Numbered from the stretch's first letter, positions 9,312 to 19,516 are shown. The stretch is 33,244 nucleotides of DNA from Neocallimastix lanati (nom. inval.) (GCA_016946835.1 JACVTC010000389.1:1-33244); one strand, 5' to 3'. A program made the numbers and translations. The notes: generated by a model from the letters alone, not told the origin.

Positions 9312-12275
9312 ATGAATTCATTTATACCATCTATTAATTATTCGTCATTAGAAAAACAAAATAGTTTATTTGATATTTTAGAATATATATATGAACAAAT
9401 AAACATTATTAAAAGTAATTCTTTTTTCAACGATAAAATTTGTAGTTTTGAATTAGAATTTAGACTTCGTAGAAAATATGTGAATATAGATTTAAAAGAT
9501 TTTCTTAATGATAATTCTTGTCAATATTCTGAATTTTCTTACAATGAAAATTCAAAAACACGATATAGAATAATATGTAATTCAACTTATCCATGTACTG
9601 AAAATGAGAACGAAAACGAAACGACAATAACTCCAACTCCACAAAATGAGTTCCAGTTTATGGATATTTCTAAATTTTTAAATTATTTAGAAATCAATAA
9701 AGACCAAGAAATTACAGAAACCCTAAATAATCATACGGAATATACTAAAAAAATTACCATGATGACATTTTATTATTTTATATTTAAAATTTATCTTAGT
9801 ATCGAAGTATTGTTAGATTCATCACAAATTAAAAGGTATTTAAGAATTGAAGACAAAAGTAAAATTGAAAGTAAAAGCATAATTAAAAGTGGAAATAGTA
9901 AAAATATTAAAATAGAAATATTAAATCAAAGTAATTATAAATATGAAAATATTACCAATAAAAATGATAACAACAATAATGACAGTATTATCAATAAAGA
10001 CAGTGTATTCAATAATGACAGTATTATCAATAAAGACAGTGTATTCAATAATGACAGTATTATCAATAAAGACAGTGTATTCAATAATGACAGTATTATC
10101 AATAAAGACAGTGTATTCAATAATGACAGTATTATCAATAAAGACAGTGTATTCAATAATGACAGTATTAATAAAGACAGTGTATTCAATAATGACAGTA
10201 TTATCAATAATGACAGTAATTTAAAAACAGAAAGCAAGTACATTGAAAAGAATAAATCAGAAAAAGAGATCACAGAATATGCAATATATAAAGAAATGAA
10301 CGATATAGATGCAAAATTTTCATTATCTATTTTAAAATATATTAAACCTATTACTAAGAAAAGACGATCTTTTATGATGAAAAATGGTGCTCGTATTGAT
10401 ATGACAGTTTTTGATGATATGAATCAATTAGAAATTGAATTTATGAATAATACTTATCTTGAAAAAGATAATATTATGAATATGATTCATTCGATTATGG
10501 TATCGTTAGATTGCTCAAATTTCATTCTGGATTATTTATTTTTTTTGATGCCAAATTATGAATTTCAGAAACCAATCACTCCTTCGTTAGATATTTTATA
10601 TAAAGAAGCAAAAAATTTAATAAACGATACATTTTATGTAGCGGCTAAAACGGATGGATTTCGTCGATTAATATTCATAATAAATAATTTGATGTTTAGT
10701 ATTTCAGAAAACTTTCATGTAGAATATATTTGTCAAACAAAGGCCGATTTTCATATGGTATTAGATTGTGAATACCTCGATGGTATATTCATTCCGTTTG
10801 ACTTAATTTATTATAATGATGAAGATTTGAGACATAAATCTTATTCCGATAGAATAAATATTATGAACGCTATTAACTTTGAAGAATTCAATAACAAAAT
10901 AATAAAAAAAAATATTACTAAATGTTCCCCTTTTTCGGAATTACAAAATTTCATAATTTCGTTTAATAAATTTGACAATCCATCTATACCAAATGACGGT
11001 ATCATTATTACAAATGGACAATCATCCTATTACGACAATATAAAAGTTTATAAAATTAAAACTAGAAATACAGTAGATCTACGATTTAATGGAAGATACT
11101 TTTATTCTCGAGATCATTTAATTAAAAAATCAACAGTAAATTTACCATTTTCAGAATATAAAGAAGTGTGCCTACGCTATCATCAACATAAAAAATTTTA
11201 TTCAACAAAAAATATGAAAAATGTTCCAAATAATAAAGATAATAATAGAAATAATAATAAAAATAATAATAACAAAAATAATACAGAAATAATAGATAAT
11301 AAATTTTATTGTTATTATTATCTTAAACAAGTAGAAATGATTAATGATGTACCAACCAAAACACGTGTTGTTACTTATCATTTAGTCAGAGAGAAAAATG
11401 TCCCATTCATTGTGGAAATTAATTTAGACAACAATTCATTCGTTAAAGAGCGGAAAGATAAATATACTTCTAATAGCATAAACACCTTTAATAGTATACT
11501 AATTGCTTCCTACCAAAAAGTAAATCTTGAAATATTTACACCTTCTTCAACTGTTTTAATGCGTAAATATCACAATATCATTAAGCAAAATATTCTTCAT
11601 AAATACAAAGGTAATCTATTAGATATAGGAACAGGAAATGGTGGTGATCTTCACAAGTAGAAAAATTTCCGCAAAATTGTTTGTGTTGAACCTGACCATG
11701 AAAAAATAAAAGTATTGAAAGAACGTATTTCTAAATCTGAAATTCGTAATCGTATCTCAATACTTCAAAATACTATCCAGAATGTAGAATTAAAAGATAT
11801 TTATGATGTTGCTACTTGCTTTTTCGCTCTAAATGATTTCACTTATAGTGATGTCGATAATATGCTTGATAATATTGGTAGAAATATCAATGGATTTTTT
11901 GCAATTCTCTTTTTTGACAGTAATCTATTCAAAGAAAATATTGATTCATCTTCAATTCAATATAAAAAATGTATTAATGATAACATTAAACCTATTAAAA
12001 ACTTATTGGATAAAGAATCTCCTATCTATTTATTAGGCACTTTAAGATATCTTCATAAAGAAAGTGACAATATAATGCTAGTTAATATAAATAATTCAAA
12101 CGTCATAAATCATTATGAAAATGCCATTCACAGTGAAAAAATAATTGAAATATTTAAAAAACATAATTTCAATATTATTAATCAATACCAAATAGAACCA
12201 TTTTCATTTCTTAACTCATCTCAAAAGTTGTACTCTTCTTATTTGAAAGTAATCGAATTCTCAAACGTGGACTAA
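9312..12275 (+). CDS. mRNA capping enzyme (triphosphatase, guanylyltransferase, methyltransferase), interrupted by TAG
   Basis: Large capping-enzyme subunit of the poxvirus D1/asfarvirus type that would cap transcripts made by the virus-like RNA polymerase in the cytoplasm. The N-terminal tunnel triphosphatase shows ELEFR (metal-binding E47 and E49) and, around residue 372, the matching LEIEF strand. The guanylyltransferase has the KxDG motif KTDGFR with the nucleotidyl lysine at K446. The cap guanine-N7 methyltransferase begins with LLDIGTGNGGDLHK at 769-782. There the frame meets TAG at 11658-11660 but stays open in the same frame to TAA 12273-12275, covering IVCVEPD (SAM-binding strand 2) and CFFALNDF. 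No ATG lies close after the stop (first near 11860), so a separately started second protein is unlikely. Residues 222-302 are a tandem-repeat insert and about 638-660 an Asn/Lys tract. Total frame is 988 codons including the stops. Confidence 0.9.
9975..10217 (+). repeat. 36-bp coding minisatellite in the capping enzyme
   Basis: Five perfect 36-bp units (9975-10154) encode NNDSIINKDSVF. They are followed by one 33-bp unit lacking a single codon (10155-10187) and a partial unit to 10217. Because the unit is a multiple of three, the frame is kept. The array sits between two strands of the triphosphatase domain and is probably a surface loop. Identity at the DNA level implies recent expansion. 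Confidence 0.95.
11658..11660 (+). other. In-frame TAG inside methyltransferase motif I of the capping enzyme
   Basis: The codon comes directly after GGDLHK. Cap methyltransferases commonly have an aromatic residue, often Trp, at this place, and TGG differs from TAG by one base. The frame then continues for over 200 codons with clear methyltransferase features. It is the only TAG at an apparent gene end in the replicon; the recognised true ends all use TAA. This supports an internal lesion, consensus error or recoded position rather than a natural terminus. Confidence 0.8.
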
Positions 12276-12301
12276 TTAATTTTTTATTAAAAAAAAAAAT
12301 G

Positions 12302-12341
<40 letters not shown>

Positions 12342-13199
12342 TATATTAAAATATTATATATAAATCTTTTTATAATATTTTTTTTTTTTAAAAAAAAAAA
12401 ATAAACAATAAATTAAAACATTTAAAACAATTTATAAAATAAGAAGTAATATAAAATAATTTTTAACAATTAAGAGTGTATTAAATTAGAATAAAATTTA
12501 ATTTTTGAATAAATATATGTATACATATAAAAATAATATATATTTTTATATATATATATATTTCAAAAAATATTTTTTTTATTTTTATTACTGATACCTT
12601 TCGTATATTTAATTAAATTGTCCCAGAATAAGACTAATTTAAATAAATTAAGAGATGAAATAAATAACTCCTATGATATAAAACATATATATATATATAA
12701 TATATATAATAAGAACTTTTCAAACAAATTTTTTTTATATTTAAATTCTATTAATAGTTTTATTTAGTACTTCTCTTTTCAATACAAGATATAAATAAAA
12801 TTTTAAAAAAAACTCCACTCATTAATATTAATATTTTTTACTAATAATATTTTTTTTAAAATAAAAATAATTATATATTTTTATTTTTATACATTTATTA
12901 ATATTATTTTTAAGATAATTTATTTTATTTTTTTTTTTATATTTATATTTTTATATTTATATTTTTATATTTTTTAATTTTTTTTATTATTTCTATTTTA
13001 TTTAGTAAAATTTAATTTTTATTTTATTTTATTTTTTCTTATTTTATTTTATTTTTTTTTTTTATTTTATTTTATTTTATTTTAATCAATCTCCGCTTTA
13101 ATTGTATTAATATTTCAACTATAAATTTCATTTCATTTTATTTTATTTTATTTCATTTGTAAATGTTATTTATATCTAAATTAACACTTGATATTCTTT
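12276..13199. other. Convergent intergenic region with simple repeats
   Basis: This is 924 bp between the capping enzyme and the secreted-protein gene, which converge. It holds a 25-base A run (12308-12332), AT dinucleotide runs near 12545-12560 and 12685-12710, and TTTTA-type pentanucleotide repeats around 13010-13085 and 13130-13155. A frame open from about 12590 to 12769 without an ATG is slightly richer in G+C and could be a remnant, but I cannot support a gene. Confidence 0.45.
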
Positions 13200-13736
13200 T
13201 TAAGCTTTTCTACATGGACACCAACCTCCACCAATAAGACAACGACCATTAATTGTTCTAAGTGATCCATCATTGTTTGTAAATGCTCCCACAGTTCTTT
13301 TCTTCATGTTTCTAAGTAAAACTTTATTTCCATATGCACTATAATAACAATTACTATCATTAGCATTAGCAATTGCATTAATTCTTTTAGTTCCACAACT
13401 TTTACTAGTAAATGGATTATCAAAGCCTTTTCTTGTGTCTTGCATCATTGAATAATTACCCTTATAATCATAACACTCAGTATATACAGGTGTACAAGTA
13501 CAGAAACAACCCTTAGCGTTACATTGTTGATTATCCCCACATATACCAGTATATCCTGTACATATATATACATGATCTGATTTACAATTATTCCAAGTAA
13601 AACCTATATAATATCCATTCCCTCTATGAGCACTAGGACCCTTTACATTTTTAGCACATTGTGGGACTTCAGGGATACCAGCATAAACTAAAAATGAATT
13701 TATAATTAAAAATGTTAATAAAAATAAACTTTTCAT
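13200..13736 (-). CDS. Secreted cysteine-rich protein of unknown function, 178 aa
   Basis: The first 19 residues form a clear signal peptide: MKS, then a Leu/Phe/Ile core, and a cleavage site after VYA. The mature part has 14 cysteines, an even number, including a tight cluster (residues about 59-81 with KGCFCTC) and a C-terminal WCPC, so a disulfide-rich extracellular fold is expected. No membrane segment follows and I recognise no family. It is the only obviously exported protein on the element, and its G+C content is visibly higher and its codons more mixed than those of its neighbours. This hints at later acquisition, perhaps from a host. It stands alone between two repeat-rich gaps. In yeast cytoplasmic plasmids the exported product is the killer protein; an analogous host-benefit role is only an analogy here. 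TAA ends the gene at 13200. Confidence 0.85.
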   Translation of the reverse strand: MKSLFLLTFLIINSFLVYAGIPEVPQCAKNVKGPSAHRGNGYYIGFTWNNCKSDHVYICTGYTGICGDNQQCNAKGCFCTCTPVYTECYDYKGNYSMMQDTRKGFDNPFTSKSCGTKRINAIANANDSNCYYSAYGNKVLLRNMKKRTVGAFTNNDGSLRTINGRCLIGGGWCPCRKA

Positions 13737-14596
13737 TTTGATAATTTTTTAATATTTTTATTTTAATTATTTTTTTATTTGTAAAATTGTAAAAAATCAG
13801 TTTATTTTTATAACTATTTTATATTATATATAGTATTTTTTTAAAAATAAAAATTAATTGATAATTTTATATTCCTTTTTACTTTTTTTTTTTTTTTTTT
13901 TAAATAAATAGAAAAAAAAATAAATATATTTATCTGTACATTGAAAAATATATATATATTTTTTTAAAAAAATTAATATCCCAATATATTTAATGTAATT
14001 ATTATTATATATCGTTATTCATTACATGTTTAAATATAATTTTATATATAAATATATATATAATATTATTTTATTAAATAAATATATTATATTATTTTAT
14101 ATAATATTATAATAAATATATTATATTATTTTATATTATATTATAATAAATATATTATATTATTTTATATTATATTATAATAAATATATTATATTATTTT
14201 ATATTATATTATAATAAATATATTATATTATTTTATATTATATTATAATAAATATATTATATTATTTTATATTATATTATAATAAATATATTATATTATT
14301 TTATATTATATTATAATAAATATATTATATTATTTTATATTATATTATAATAAATATATTATATTATTTTATATTATATTATAATAAATATATTATATTA
14401 TTTTATATTATATTATAATAAATATATTATATTATTTTATATTATATTATATTTTATTGTTATATTACATTATTATTAAATAAATTTATATTATTATTAT
14501 TAATAATTTAAATTATGTTATTACTAAAGTATATTTAAATGAAATTATAACATTAAAATTGTCAAATTTTTACTATAAACATATATATATATATAT
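13737..14596. other. Intergenic region holding the AT-only repeat array
   Basis: This is 860 bp with the 34-bp array at 14077-14450, plus long T and A runs (13880-13920). It lies between two minus-strand genes, so it must contain the promoter of the secreted-protein gene. With a tandem array of pure A/T it is the best candidate for a replication origin or partition site on the circle. Confidence 0.4.
14077..14450. repeat. 34-bp AT-only tandem repeat, 11 units (candidate origin)
   Basis: Units start at 14077, 14111, 14145 and every 34 bases to 14417. Ten are identical and begin AATAAATATATTATATTATT; the first differs slightly near its end. No G or C occurs in the whole array. Such an iteron-like, easily melted block in non-coding DNA resembles origins or DNA-unwinding elements of plasmids. 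A simple satellite produced by slippage is the alternative. Confidence 0.9.
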
Positions 14597-15448
14597 TTAT
14601 AATCTTTTAGTACTACAATGAATTGAATTTGGTATAAAGTTTATATCTACAAAGTAAGCTTTACATGTAAAATTGACCATTGGTATATTATTAACAATAC
14701 GTTCATTAATAATAATATAATTTACTTTTATCAATGGATAAATATTTCCATTAATATAACAAAACGTGTCTCTAGAAAGAAGATCTGCCATCTCATCCAA
14801 ATAATCATCTCCACAATAAACATTAGTACCAATCTTTTTTTTGCCTTTAAATGAATCTTTAAAGTAGCGAATATTAATATATTCGGTATTATTATTTCCT
14901 TTATTTATAATACCAGTAAAGATCCAATTTTGATTAAATGTTACATTATTCTTTTTTAACATGTAATAAATAGGAGAAGATTCATCGATATGTCTAATAT
15001 AATCCGAAATTAGCATTTGCATACGAGAATCGATAAATCGAAGTCGTTCAATAAATTTTTTCATTGGTTCAGTTTCGTTTTCGGAAATTCGATGAATAAA
15101 ATTATCTTGTACAAAATTGTTTTTATTAAGATGGTAATGAGACATTGGAATAGATAAAGAGGGTAAATCCGTTAACGTAATACCAGAACTAATTTTTAAA
15201 GGTCCTAAATTTACATTATTGGTATTATTGAAACATTTGATAACAAATCGAAACATACTATTATTTTTAGGTAAAGGTACAACTTCCTTAAAATTTATAG
15301 TAGATATCATTCTTTGAAATATCATATCTGTACTGCATGATGATGATAAGATACGATTATAATAATCCATTCTTGAAGTACTAGATTTATTAGAAGAGTT
15401 TATCGACTTGACAAGTTGTTCCGAACTTTTAAAATTCTTTTTTTGCAT
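14597..15448 (-). CDS. Unrecognised 283-aa protein, possibly a single-stranded DNA-binding protein
   Basis: No motif allows a firm call. The N-terminus (1-30) is Lys/Ser-rich and disordered. From about 40 the protein is compact and low in Asn tracts, with alternating strand-like segments (FRFVIKCF, WIFTGIINKG, EYINIRYF, KVNYIIINE, MVNFTCKAYFVDINF). A beta-rich C-terminal half of this kind is compatible with an OB-fold. Since the replicon encodes polymerase, helicase and UDG but no recognised single-stranded DNA-binding protein, this is the most natural place for that function, but that is inference from a missing role. It precedes the secreted-protein gene on the same strand and follows the zinc-ribbon gene after 590 bp. 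The ATG is preceded by an A/T leader and the frame ends in TAA. Confidence 0.6.
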   Translation of the reverse strand: MQKKNFKSSEQLVKSINSSNKSSTSRMDYYNRILSSSCSTDMIFQRMISTINFKEVVPLPKNNSMFRFVIKCFNNTNNVNLGPLKISSGITLTDLPSLSIPMSHYHLNKNNFVQDNFIHRISENETEPMKKFIERLRFIDSRMQMLISDYIRHIDESSPIYYMLKKNNVTFNQNWIFTGIINKGNNNTEYINIRYFKDSFKGKKKIGTNVYCGDDYLDEMADLLSRDTFCYINGNIYPLIKVNYIIINERIVNNIPMVNFTCKAYFVDINFIPNSIHCSTKRL

Positions 15449-16038
15449 TTTAAATTTTAATACTTTTTAATACATTAATTATTGTATTTAAAAATTTCAA
15501 TTAAATTTATATACGTTAATGAGTAATTTACTACTTAATTTATAATTTAATTTTTCATTTTAAACAAATTAGGATATTGTTAAAATATATTATTTATATC
15601 AATTTTTTTTTTTTTTTTTTTTTGTATAAGCCCCTAATCACTATAAACTATTAATTTTATTATTATATTTTATTATTTTTAAAAAAAAATTTAAATATTT
15701 ACAAATTAATATTATAATATACATAATTTCTTATATTAAATTCATTTCATTTCATATAAAAGAATATTTATAATTAATTAGTAATATTATAATATTGTAT
15801 AATAATTTCAAAAAAAAAAAATTTTTGTAAAAATTAAAATTATTCATATTTTTTTTTTAAACCAAAATTATAATTTTAATACTTTATAAAAGTTAAATTG
15901 AACATAAAATTCCATATTTTTAATTGGATATATATATAATGAATTATTTAAATAATATAATATTTTTATTAAATATTTAAAATTAATAAATAATTTAAAT
16001 CTAAATATTATTAAAAAATTATAAATTAAATAAAGGTT
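15449..16038. other. Intergenic region between two minus-strand genes
   Basis: This is 590 bp of A/T-rich DNA with a 21-base T run (15603-15623) followed by a small GC-richer spot (AAGCCCCTAATCAC, about 15629-15642), which is unusual in these gaps. I see no gene. The part next to 15449 should hold the promoter of the 283-aa gene. Confidence 0.35.
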
Positions 16039-16290
16039 TTAAATAACTCTTTTACAGTTTGAACAATAATATACTATAGTGGCCTCTTCATCACATCTAC
16101 GAATTTGTAAACGTCTCAACTCAATATATTTATTATTATTACATCTTTTACAACATATAGAATTTTTTTTTATTTTCTTTTTTTCATCATCTAATACTGG
16201 TAATTTATTTTTCTCTCTTAATCTATCTTCACTAAATAAGGACGATTCTTTAAAAAATTTATCCAATGCTTTCATCGAAATATTATCCAT
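16039..16290 (-). CDS. TFIIS/rpo30-like zinc-ribbon protein, 83 aa
   Basis: The C-terminal half is a TFIIS-type zinc ribbon: CKRC at residues 47-50 and CSNC at 76-79, spaced as in the family, with the acidic pair DE at 67-68 (CDEEAT) on the hairpin that enters the polymerase active site. In TFIIS, archaeal TFS and the poxvirus subunit rpo30 this pair drives cleavage of backtracked RNA. The N-terminal 45 residues are charged and too short for the usual TFIIS central domain, so this is a minimal form close to archaeal TFS in size. It could be a polymerase subunit (RPB9/rpo30 role) or a cleavage factor. The conserved acidic pair favours real cleavage activity. Starts at ATG 16290; TAA end. It should act with the RPB2 and RPB1 C-part proteins encoded on the same circle. 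Confidence 0.82.
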   Translation of the reverse strand: MDNISMKALDKFFKESSLFSEDRLREKNKLPVLDDEKKKIKKNSICCKRCNNNKYIELRRLQIRRCDEEATIVYYCSNCKRVI

Positions 16291-16651
16291 ATTATATTAA
16301 TTTTTTAATTATTAATCTTTAATCTATTTAAATTAATTTATTTATTTTTATTTATTTATTTTTATTTATTTATTTATTTATTTATTTAATTTATTAATTT
16401 ACTTTCTATTATTTATTTATTATATCCATTTAAAGTTTTTAAAAAGAATATTTCCTAATTTTTTTTTTCCAAAATTTAGTTATAAATTTGATTTAGATTT
16501 TAACAAAATTTTAAAATTTTTAAAATTCATTTTAGAAAAAAAAAAATATTATAAAAATTTTTCTAAAATATTTGTAGTACTTAAAAAAATAAAAATAGCT
16601 TTGTCAAATCTAATAATGAAATAAAAAAAAATCAAAAATAATAAAATTAAA

Positions 16652-16692
<41 letters not shown>

Positions 16693-16852
16693 ATAATAAT
16701 AATAATTATATATCAATTAAAATATAATAATTCATAATTGATTTTTAAAATGATAAAAAATTTACTCTAGGTACGATTTAAAGTAATAACAAGAAATATT
16801 ATTATCTTTTTTATAGGTAAAAATTATATTTTTATATTAAGTATAAAAAACT
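16291..16852. other. Divergent intergenic region with a 38-base A run
   Basis: This is 562 bp between genes pointing apart, so it contains two promoters. TTTA tetranucleotide repeats cover about 16330-16390. A 38-base A run (16653-16690) continues into (TAA)n to about 16707. Just before the 736-aa gene, TATAGGTAAAAA at 16812-16823 resembles TATAGGATAAAAA before the 196-aa gene (857-869), a possible shared promoter element, though two examples prove little. Confidence 0.4.
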
Positions 16853-19063
16853 ATGAATGTTATAAATCTTATCCGTAGTATTTTAGTAAATTATCATTCA
16901 GTTCCTCTACAATTGGAAATACATATAAATGGTAAAATTTATTCTTTTTTCGAGGGTATAAATATCATTGATTGTAATCAGTTATCAAAAGATAGATATA
17001 TCGTTAAATATAACGATAATAAAGATACAGATATTAGTAATATTGATTATCAGCACAAAATAATGTTTATGTTAATTGATAGATTAGAAAGTATTGTTAA
17101 CAATAAACATATAAAACATAAATATTACTTGAATGATACAACTAAAACTTTGTTTTATGTCTCTATTGATATTCCAATTCAACGCTTTAAAATAGTTTAT
17201 GAGGAGTTGATAAAATTATATTTATCAGAAACTGCACAATATATTATTTGTAATATAGAAAGTATAACTTACTTACACTATTATAATGATTATTTCAATA
17301 AAACATATCTTTATGAACAAGTACTAATGAATGATGATAATTCAATTTCAAAAAGTATTGAAAGTAATGAAAATTATATCCTTATAAAATTATGCCATGA
17401 TAATATATTGATAACTGAAAGTAAAATAACTTTTACCGTAAAAGAGTCGTATGATATCGTTTTGAAAATTTTACCTTTCTTTAATATTTCTCCTGATGAT
17501 GTTTTTATTGAATGTGATCCCTTAAAAGTAACGTTTAACTACCCTATCAGTATAAATTTTCAATTATTTGATATGATGCTTCTCAAATACAATCTATTCT
17601 TCAATATATATACGAATGAAAGTATTAATGTAATGTCTTTAGCTGAAAAGGTAATTTATACTCTTGATATATATAAAACATCTTTCGTTATGAATTTATA
17701 TAATAAATGGAAAACTTTTAATGAAACTATCCAATTTCAAGAGGTACAATGGTATATGTATTCAACGATCAAAATAATAGTCAAATATTTATATTTTCTT
17801 TATATCGATTTTCACAATGAGGTCATGATCGGAAGCGATCTCCACTTTAACATTCCAATAAAGATAAATTATAATAAATTATTTGGTAATTATTATACTC
17901 GATATTTCAACAATAAAGACAAAGTTTTACCGGTTATTGCTGACAAAGAGTACTGCGATAGAAATAGCATACGATATGTCCAGTGGAAAGAGAATTATTA
18001 TATGGCTCCTTTAAATTCTGGATATACTATTAATCTAACTACAAATAAAACTTTTAATAAAGAAGGGAAAGTACCCAAATGTGTTAAAGTAATTCGAAAT
18101 GCTAGCAATAAAAAGAACGTAGAATATTCTAACCTTTCTTCTCATCTTGATGAAAATAGTAAAGGTATCTTGCCTCGAACATTATTTGTGCCATATGGAT
18201 TTGAACTATCAATGTTATATAGAGTCCATTTTGATATTGTTGACTCGCTAATTGAATTCAAAAGGTGTCCTAAATGTCATTCCTATATTGGAATTCCCTC
18301 GAAAGAGAATTTTATAAATTCAGTGAAGAATAGGATTAATAATTCAAGATATTTTGAAAATGAAAACATAGACGCCAAGAAAATAAATATTTTAGCCTTT
18401 TCCGTTGATGATAATTCAGAGGTTTATCCTTATGCCGTTTCTAATTATTTGTATAATTATAATTCTTCTTTTTCTTTCCTTGTCATCATGCTCAATACTA
18501 CTAAATTATATACAGTATCAAATTACAGATATGAATTTATTATTTCCTCATCATCTAAATTATTTTATAAGGACGATCCTTTAGTCAAAGCAATATTTTC
18601 CTTATATTCTAAAAATAACATATCAATTATCGATAATAACGATTTACAAAATGGTGTTAAACAATTCGTACAGGAAGATGACCACGTTATTCTTATCGCT
18701 GAGGAACGCATAGAAAAAACAAATTGCTATTTGTGGTATTCGTTTTATTCAAATATAATTCCTGAAGTATCTATCATCTCTTCAAGTCAATTGGAATCTT
18801 TATTACCAGAATTATCTGATTTGTATGACCATGTTAAAGATATAAGTGCATATCATTACTATAGTACATCAAAAGATAATGAAGAAAACAATAATATAAT
18901 TGTATATGGTGTATGGTCAAATAATAAATATTATCCATGCAAAGCAAAATTTATTCCTTTTAAACCTGGGATGAAAAATAAACCATATTTATTATTAAAT
19001 AGAAATATTGATGGTTCAATAATTATACAAAATAAAAATAATTCTGACTATATGATATATTAA
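16853..19063 (+). CDS. 736-aa protein, possible early transcription factor large subunit (VETF-L-like)
   Basis: A large, well-folded-looking protein with few low-complexity tracts, placed just before the RPB1 C-part and on the same strand. It has no polymerase largest-subunit signature: the Asp-triad motif is absent, and only one CxxC pair (KRCPKC, near residues 472-475) is present. The middle section (about 365-500: KVLPVIADK, GKVPKCVKV, ILPRTLF, then a Tyr-Arg-Val stretch leading into SLIEFKRC) recalls the central region of NCLDV early transcription factor large subunits (poxvirus A7, asfarvirus and mimivirus counterparts). That resemblance is from general familiarity and is weak. In poxviruses the factor recognises early promoters with a helicase-like small subunit, and no such partner is seen here. 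Alternative: a divergent polymerase-associated protein. Ends in TAA, followed directly by a small hairpin. Confidence 0.75.
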   Translation: MNVINLIRSILVNYHSVPLQLEIHINGKIYSFFEGINIIDCNQLSKDRYIVKYNDNKDTDISNIDYQHKIMFMLIDRLESIVNNKHIKHKYYLNDTTKTLFYVSIDIPIQRFKIVYEELIKLYLSETAQYIICNIESITYLHYYNDYFNKTYLYEQVLMNDDNSISKSIESNENYILIKLCHDNILITESKITFTVKESYDIVLKILPFFNISPDDVFIECDPLKVTFNYPISINFQLFDMMLLKYNLFFNIYTNESINVMSLAEKVIYTLDIYKTSFVMNLYNKWKTFNETIQFQEVQWYMYSTIKIIVKYLYFLYIDFHNEVMIGSDLHFNIPIKINYNKLFGNYYTRYFNNKDKVLPVIADKEYCDRNSIRYVQWKENYYMAPLNSGYTINLTTNKTFNKEGKVPKCVKVIRNASNKKNVEYSNLSSHLDENSKGILPRTLFVPYGFELSMLYRVHFDIVDSLIEFKRCPKCHSYIGIPSKENFINSVKNRINNSRYFENENIDAKKINILAFSVDDNSEVYPYAVSNYLYNYNSSFSFLVIMLNTTKLYTVSNYRYEFIISSSSKLFYKDDPLVKAIFSLYSKNNISIIDNNDLQNGVKQFVQEDDHVILIAEERIEKTNCYLWYSFYSNIIPEVSIISSSQLESLLPELSDLYDHVKDISAYHYYSTSKDNEENNNIIVYGVWSNNKYYPCKAKFIPFKPGMKNKPYLLLNRNIDGSIIIQNKNNSDYMIY

Positions 19064-19084
19064 GTTTCGTTTTTGTTCAGAAAC
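19064..19084 (+). terminator. Hairpin directly after the 736-aa gene
   Basis: GTTTC at 19064-19068 pairs with GAAAC at 19080-19084 around an 11-base loop, starting at the base after the stop codon. In mimiviruses, palindromes just past the stop codon mark mRNA 3' ends. G and C are rare in these gaps, which makes even a 5-bp stem with two G-C pairs noticeable, but it is short. Confidence 0.3.
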
Positions 19085-19516
19085 ATCCTCATTATTTATA
19101 GATTATTATTGTTTAAATTTATATATTTATATATAATTTATATATATATATTTTTTTTTTATTTATATATTTAAAAATTATGTTTTATATATTGATTTTT
19201 TATTATTTATATATTTAAAAATTTATGGTGTATATATATGTATATTTAGTTTATATTTTTTAAAACAAAAAAAAAAAAAAAAAAAAAATATTTCATCAAA
19301 TCAACTAATTTTATTGATTTCTTTAATCCATGTAATGAATTAAATTTATTTATTGTTTTCTTTATTTTAATTTTAACATAATAATTTAATTATATACAAA
19401 AAAAAAAATTTATTATATAGATGAAAAAATTTTATTTACATTTATATTTCTTAAATAAAATGATAATAATATATTCGTTTTCATAAACCAAAATTAATAA
19501 AATTATTTAAAAATAA
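19085..19516. other. Intergenic region before the RPB1 C-part gene
   Basis: A/T-rich DNA with AT dinucleotide runs near 19115-19150 and a 22-base A run (19267-19288). No gene is visible. It separates two co-oriented transcription genes and presumably contains the promoter of the second. Confidence 0.3.

Noticed and set aside
9935-10273. Open frames over the 36-bp array in other frames
   Set aside because: Same reason: a repeat whose length is a multiple of three keeps all frames open. The capping-enzyme frame explains the region.
3621-11660. Introns beginning at the GTAA or GTAG near the internal stops
   Set aside because: Coding sequence resumes in frame in the codon directly after each stop, leaving nothing to splice out.
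11715-12275. Separate 186-aa methyltransferase gene
   Set aside because: It is in the same frame as the capping enzyme, its first codon is TTG, and the first ATG is deep in the domain. It is the rest of the capping enzyme.
14077-14450. CRISPR array
   Set aside because: Units are contiguous and identical with no spacers, and the DNA is pure A/T.
16653-16690. 38-base A run as a retrotransposed poly(A) tail
   Set aside because: No target-site duplication or retroelement sequence beside it; long A and T runs are common in all gaps here.
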